Virus record (IMG/VR): IMGVR_UViG_3300044730_002166
Coordinates: 1 to 22,220 of that record
Source of the DNA: a virus
Length of the DNA stretch: 22,220 nt
Reading direction: 5' to 3' (one strand)
The notes under the pieces are model-generated. The model searched no databases and had not been told where the DNA came from. It worked only from the letters and a program-made list of their open reading frames with translations. The translations under genes and the position numbers were made by a program. Of the stretch, positions 19,865 through 22,220 are shown piece by piece; the stretch's first letter is position 1, and each line of letters opens with the position of its first letter.

Positions 19865-22220
19865 TTAGGCAACTCTGTAAGTTATTGTGAGGTAGATCTC
19901 AGCGTTAGCAGGCACATCTGCGTAAGAAATGACAGATGAAGATGTACCTACACCCGTCTGACCATACATGCGAATCTGCGTCTCAGTATCTGCAACATAG
20001 CCCGACATTGAATAGTAAGAATTTGTAAATGATATCCATCTTCCTACGGCAGCAGCACCGACGCCTGTCGAAGCATAAGGCAATCCCGTGATAACGAAGT
20101 TACCTGTTGCGGGCGTGCCGGCTCTTGCTGTTTGTTTGGCATAACAAGTCGCAATACATAGTTTTCCAACTCTGACATAATAAGCTTTCTGGTTTGTTGT
20201 ATCCATGGTACCTGCATTTCCACCGCTTGCTCCGGTGAAGACAGGATTCCAAGTTCCATAATCATATTGGTCTATAGTGCTACTTGTTCGTGTTCCATTC
20301 GTTGGTCCTGATTGACCAATCCATCCTATGCCATATGTTGCGTTGAACGCGGCAATACCATTATAGATGTGAAACCTTGTATTGGTGATCGTCGTGTCTG
20401 GGGTTGTGGTTCCAATACCAACGCTTCCGTTCGTGTTATCCCACCAGAAGTTGTTGCTGCCGCTGAGAACTCCGCCTGTTCCGGCCACAACCACTTGTCC
20501 CGCAGAAACATTGCTTCCTGTAAGAGAACCAGAAATACTGGTGGCATAGACATTATTCCATCTCTTCGAAGAGGAACCGAGGCTGTATAGGTTGTCTGTT
20601 CCCGGAAGGAGAGAACCCGTGACGGACATCGACCCATTGACAGCGAGTTTATCACCCATGGCATTCGTGCCGATGCCGACGTTGCCGCTCGTGTCAATTC
20701 TCATCCTCTCTGTCGCAGCAACGCTGAGAGCCAGCACGGTTCCGCTCGTGTTGGTTCCGATGGTCGCGAGAGATGACCCAAGAGAAACCGCGAACGAGTT
20801 TGTCTTACCTTGATCGGCAACTAGAATTCCTCTACCTGAAGAGTCTGCTATGAAAGTCGCAGCCATTCCTGTGTTGCTGTTAGGAGCGACGACAAAGAGA
20901 CGAGTGACACCTGTATCGATACCGGTGACAGAGGGCGTGGTTGAACCAATCCCAGCATTCTGTGAAGTATCGATTGTTAAAGCTGTAACATTTGCTGTTC
21001 TAATTCCAAGCGTGTGACTGGTAACTGTTCCAATGAGGCCGCCGCCTGAAAACGCGTAATTCAGCAGCTCAACATTATTCGTAGCATCTCGAATCGCCAG
21101 GTTTGTTGTCCCAAGAGCCGTGACGTAAGCAGTGGCGCTGACTGTCGGTGTATCATTTCCTGCTCCCACATGGAGGAGTGCAAGCGGAGCATTTGTTCCA
21201 ATTCCCACCCGCGTGTTCGTGTTATCCCACCAGAAGTTGTTGTTGCCGCTGAGGACACCGCCTGTTCCTGCTACGACCACTTGACCTGCAGAGACGTTGC
21301 TACTTGTCAGAGACCCCGATATATTTGTGACTTTTAAGAGATTCGTCGCCTTAGTGAACGTGAAGTCTGCATCTCCTCCGAACGATCCACCGTCATTAAA
21401 CTGAACATGCGTGTCAGAACCGCCAGGTGTTGCCGAGCTCGCGAGAAAGTTAGTTGCAACTCCGGCACCCAAAGAAGTTACGTCCCAATAACCTCCTCTG
21501 TTCGTTCCGCCTGTCTCAAATATTCTAACTCTGTTCTGGTGGACGTCGATGGACACACCAGTGTTCAATGACGTATTCGTGACAGACTTGCTGAGAAATA
21601 TCTCTCCACCCTCATCGCCTGATGAATTTAGAGACTTAAGCGTTCCGCTTGCAACAATGTCAACGGCAGACGTGATTTGACCTGTGAATCGTGTTCCGCT
21701 GACTGTTGCAACTACTGAATCGTTAATTCCGAGAGTGACTGTTGAGTTGGCACCGCCATCTGTCAAGGAAAGGCCTGTTCCTGCTGTCAATGACCTTTCC
21801 GCTGTGAGCGAAGAGTCATTTCCTATCGTAACGAACGCTGATGTCGAGGGCGCAAGATTAGGCGCTGAAATTGTGACGGCTCCGGAAGATCCCGTAAAGA
21901 TGGTGACGTTTGATCCTGCAATGAGATAAGAGGACCCATCATTAAGTCTTGTGAGAGACCCTGACAAACTGTTAGCATATACATTCGCCCATCTGTTTCC
22001 GCTTGATCCCAGGTCATAGAGCCCTGTGACTCCGGGCAAGATAGAACCTGTGACTGCAGTCGTTCCGCTGAGAAATAAGGAGTTTAGAGCTCCTCCTGCA
22101 GCTGGGAAGTCTGATATCTTGAGCAGAGAGCCCGAGACACCGACGAACTGTACAGATCCTTCGCTGAGGACCTCTAATCGCAGTGTATTACCTGCAGACC
22201 CGCTAAACTGTATGTTTGGG
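19865..22220 (-). CDS. Tail fibre protein 2, 5' end outside window
   Basis: The frame is open to the right edge, giving 784 or so codons here; the N-terminus is missing. The TTG at 22039 is not the start, since the frame reads through with fibre-like sequence (LNSLFLSGTTAVTGSILPG). The shaft has V-G-I-G-T-type units (RVGIGTNAP, NVGIGTNAMGDKLAV, SVGIGTTTP) and two copies of a VSAGQVVVAGTGG-xLSG-NNFWWDNTN block. The last 140 residues are a tip or chaperone-like domain with YDYGTWNPVFTG and KAYYVRVGKLCIATCYA. It heads a five-gene unit with two small paralogues. It probably binds the host surface. Confidence 0.9.
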   Translation of the reverse strand, partial: PNIQFSGSAGNTLRLEVLSEGSVQFVGVSGSLLKISDFPAAGGALNSLFLSGTTAVTGSILPGVTGLYDLGSSGNRWANVYANSLSGSLTRLNDGSSYLIAGSNVTIFTGSSGAVTISAPNLAPSTSAFVTIGNDSSLTAERSLTAGTGLSLTDGGANSTVTLGINDSVVATVSGTRFTGQITSAVDIVASGTLKSLNSSGDEGGEIFLSKSVTNTSLNTGVSIDVHQNRVRIFETGGTNRGGYWDVTSLGAGVATNFLASSATPGGSDTHVQFNDGGSFGGDADFTFTKATNLLKVTNISGSLTSSNVSAGQVVVAGTGGVLSGNNNFWWDNTNTRVGIGTNAPLALLHVGAGNDTPTVSATAYVTALGTTNLAIRDATNNVELLNYAFSGGGLIGTVTSHTLGIRTANVTALTIDTSQNAGIGSTTPSVTGIDTGVTRLFVVAPNSNTGMAATFIADSSGRGILVADQGKTNSFAVSLGSSLATIGTNTSGTVLALSVAATERMRIDTSGNVGIGTNAMGDKLAVNGSMSVTGSLLPGTDNLYSLGSSSKRWNNVYATSISGSLTGSNVSAGQVVVAGTGGVLSGSNNFWWDNTNGSVGIGTTTPDTTITNTRFHIYNGIAAFNATYGIGWIGQSGPTNGTRTSSTIDQYDYGTWNPVFTGASGGNAGTMDTTNQKAYYVRVGKLCIATCYAKQTARAGTPATGNFVITGLPYASTGVGAAAVGRWISFTNSYYSMSGYVADTETQIRMYGQTGVGTSSSVISYADVPANAEIYLTITYRVA
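20429..20543. repeat. Internal fibre duplication, copy 1
   Basis: A 115-nt block is repeated in the same orientation at 21215-21329 without gaps. By hand count the copies differ at about 18 positions (about 84% identity). It encodes the NVSAGQVVVAGTGG...NNFWWDNTN shaft block. High nucleotide identity suggests a recent duplication or gene conversion. Confidence 0.85.
21215..21329. repeat. Internal fibre duplication, copy 2
   Basis: This is the second copy of the 115-nt block at 20429-20543, in the same reading frame, about 790 nt away. The first 28 nt are identical between the copies. Confidence 0.85.

Noticed and set aside
1-22220. CRISPR array or insertion sequence
   Set aside because: No regularly spaced direct repeats, transposase frames or terminal inverted repeats were seen; the VGIGT repeats are protein shaft units of irregular spacing.

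Overview
This window looks like part of the genome of a large tailed bacteriophage (Caudoviricetes) infecting a Gram-negative host. The phage call rests on a GH24 endolysin, two long tail-fibre genes built from VGIGT-type repeats, an ATP-dependent DNA ligase, a phage-style sigma factor, a tRNA-associated homing endonuclease, and tightly packed genes with 1-14 nt overlaps. The Gram-negative call rests on a lipobox lipoprotein and several Sec-type signal peptides. I cannot name the host or the phage genus. No integrase, transposase, CRISPR array or rRNA was seen.

Layout. 1-416 (-): endolysin, cut by the left edge. 572-3489 (+): cytidine-deaminase-like protein, a receiver-like (cREC) protein, a 43-residue membrane protein missed by length cut-offs, a coiled-coil protein, a sigma-70-type factor that stops before region 4.2, a small membrane protein, a separate small helix-turn-helix protein, and an unknown. 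3606-5145 (+): exported lytic transglycosylase, a 65-residue secreted protein with an exact internal Cys duplication, and an unknown. 5195-7582 (+): DNA ligase, a coiled-coil protein, and a secreted protein of formylglycine-generating-enzyme (FGE) fold. 7653-9697 (+): HExxH/VWA protein and a glycosyltransferase. 9700-13245 (-): tail fibre 1. 13372-14196 (+): Ala/Pro-rich lipoprotein and a NADAR enzyme. 14169-15227 (-): patatin-like phospholipase. 15337-17913 (+): a translation module of Pth2-type peptidyl-tRNA hydrolase, tRNA-Leu(CAA), tRNA(CAU) and a short TilS, interrupted by a homing endonuclease on the other strand, followed by an unknown. 17910-22220 (-): tail fibre 2 (5' end outside the window), two paralogous small fibre-linked proteins, an unknown and a HAD phosphatase. 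No stretch over 300 bases is gene-free.

The main new signal is a promoter family. In front of + strand transcription units I find TGYAAA, then 17 nt, then TATAnT (TACGGT in one case): five good copies and two weaker ones, all with identical spacing. The -35 box is not the usual TTGACA. At three units the -10 box ends only 6-7 nt before the ATG, which predicts leaderless mRNAs for the ligase, the HExxH/VWA protein and the Cys-rich protein. Another copy drives the tRNA genes. The window also encodes a sigma factor lacking its -35-reading region 4.2 and, two genes downstream, a separate HTH protein that resembles region 4.2. A split sigma factor reading this atypical -35 box is a testable hypothesis, not a demonstrated fact.

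Several genes suit host takeover or counter-defence (NADAR, cREC, patatin, deaminase) or envelope modification (secreted FGE-fold protein, Cys-rich protein, lipoprotein). TilS is the enzyme that converts a CAU-anticodon tRNA into an AUA-reading tRNA-Ile, so its presence beside a tRNA(CAU) suggests a self-contained AUA-decoding kit.
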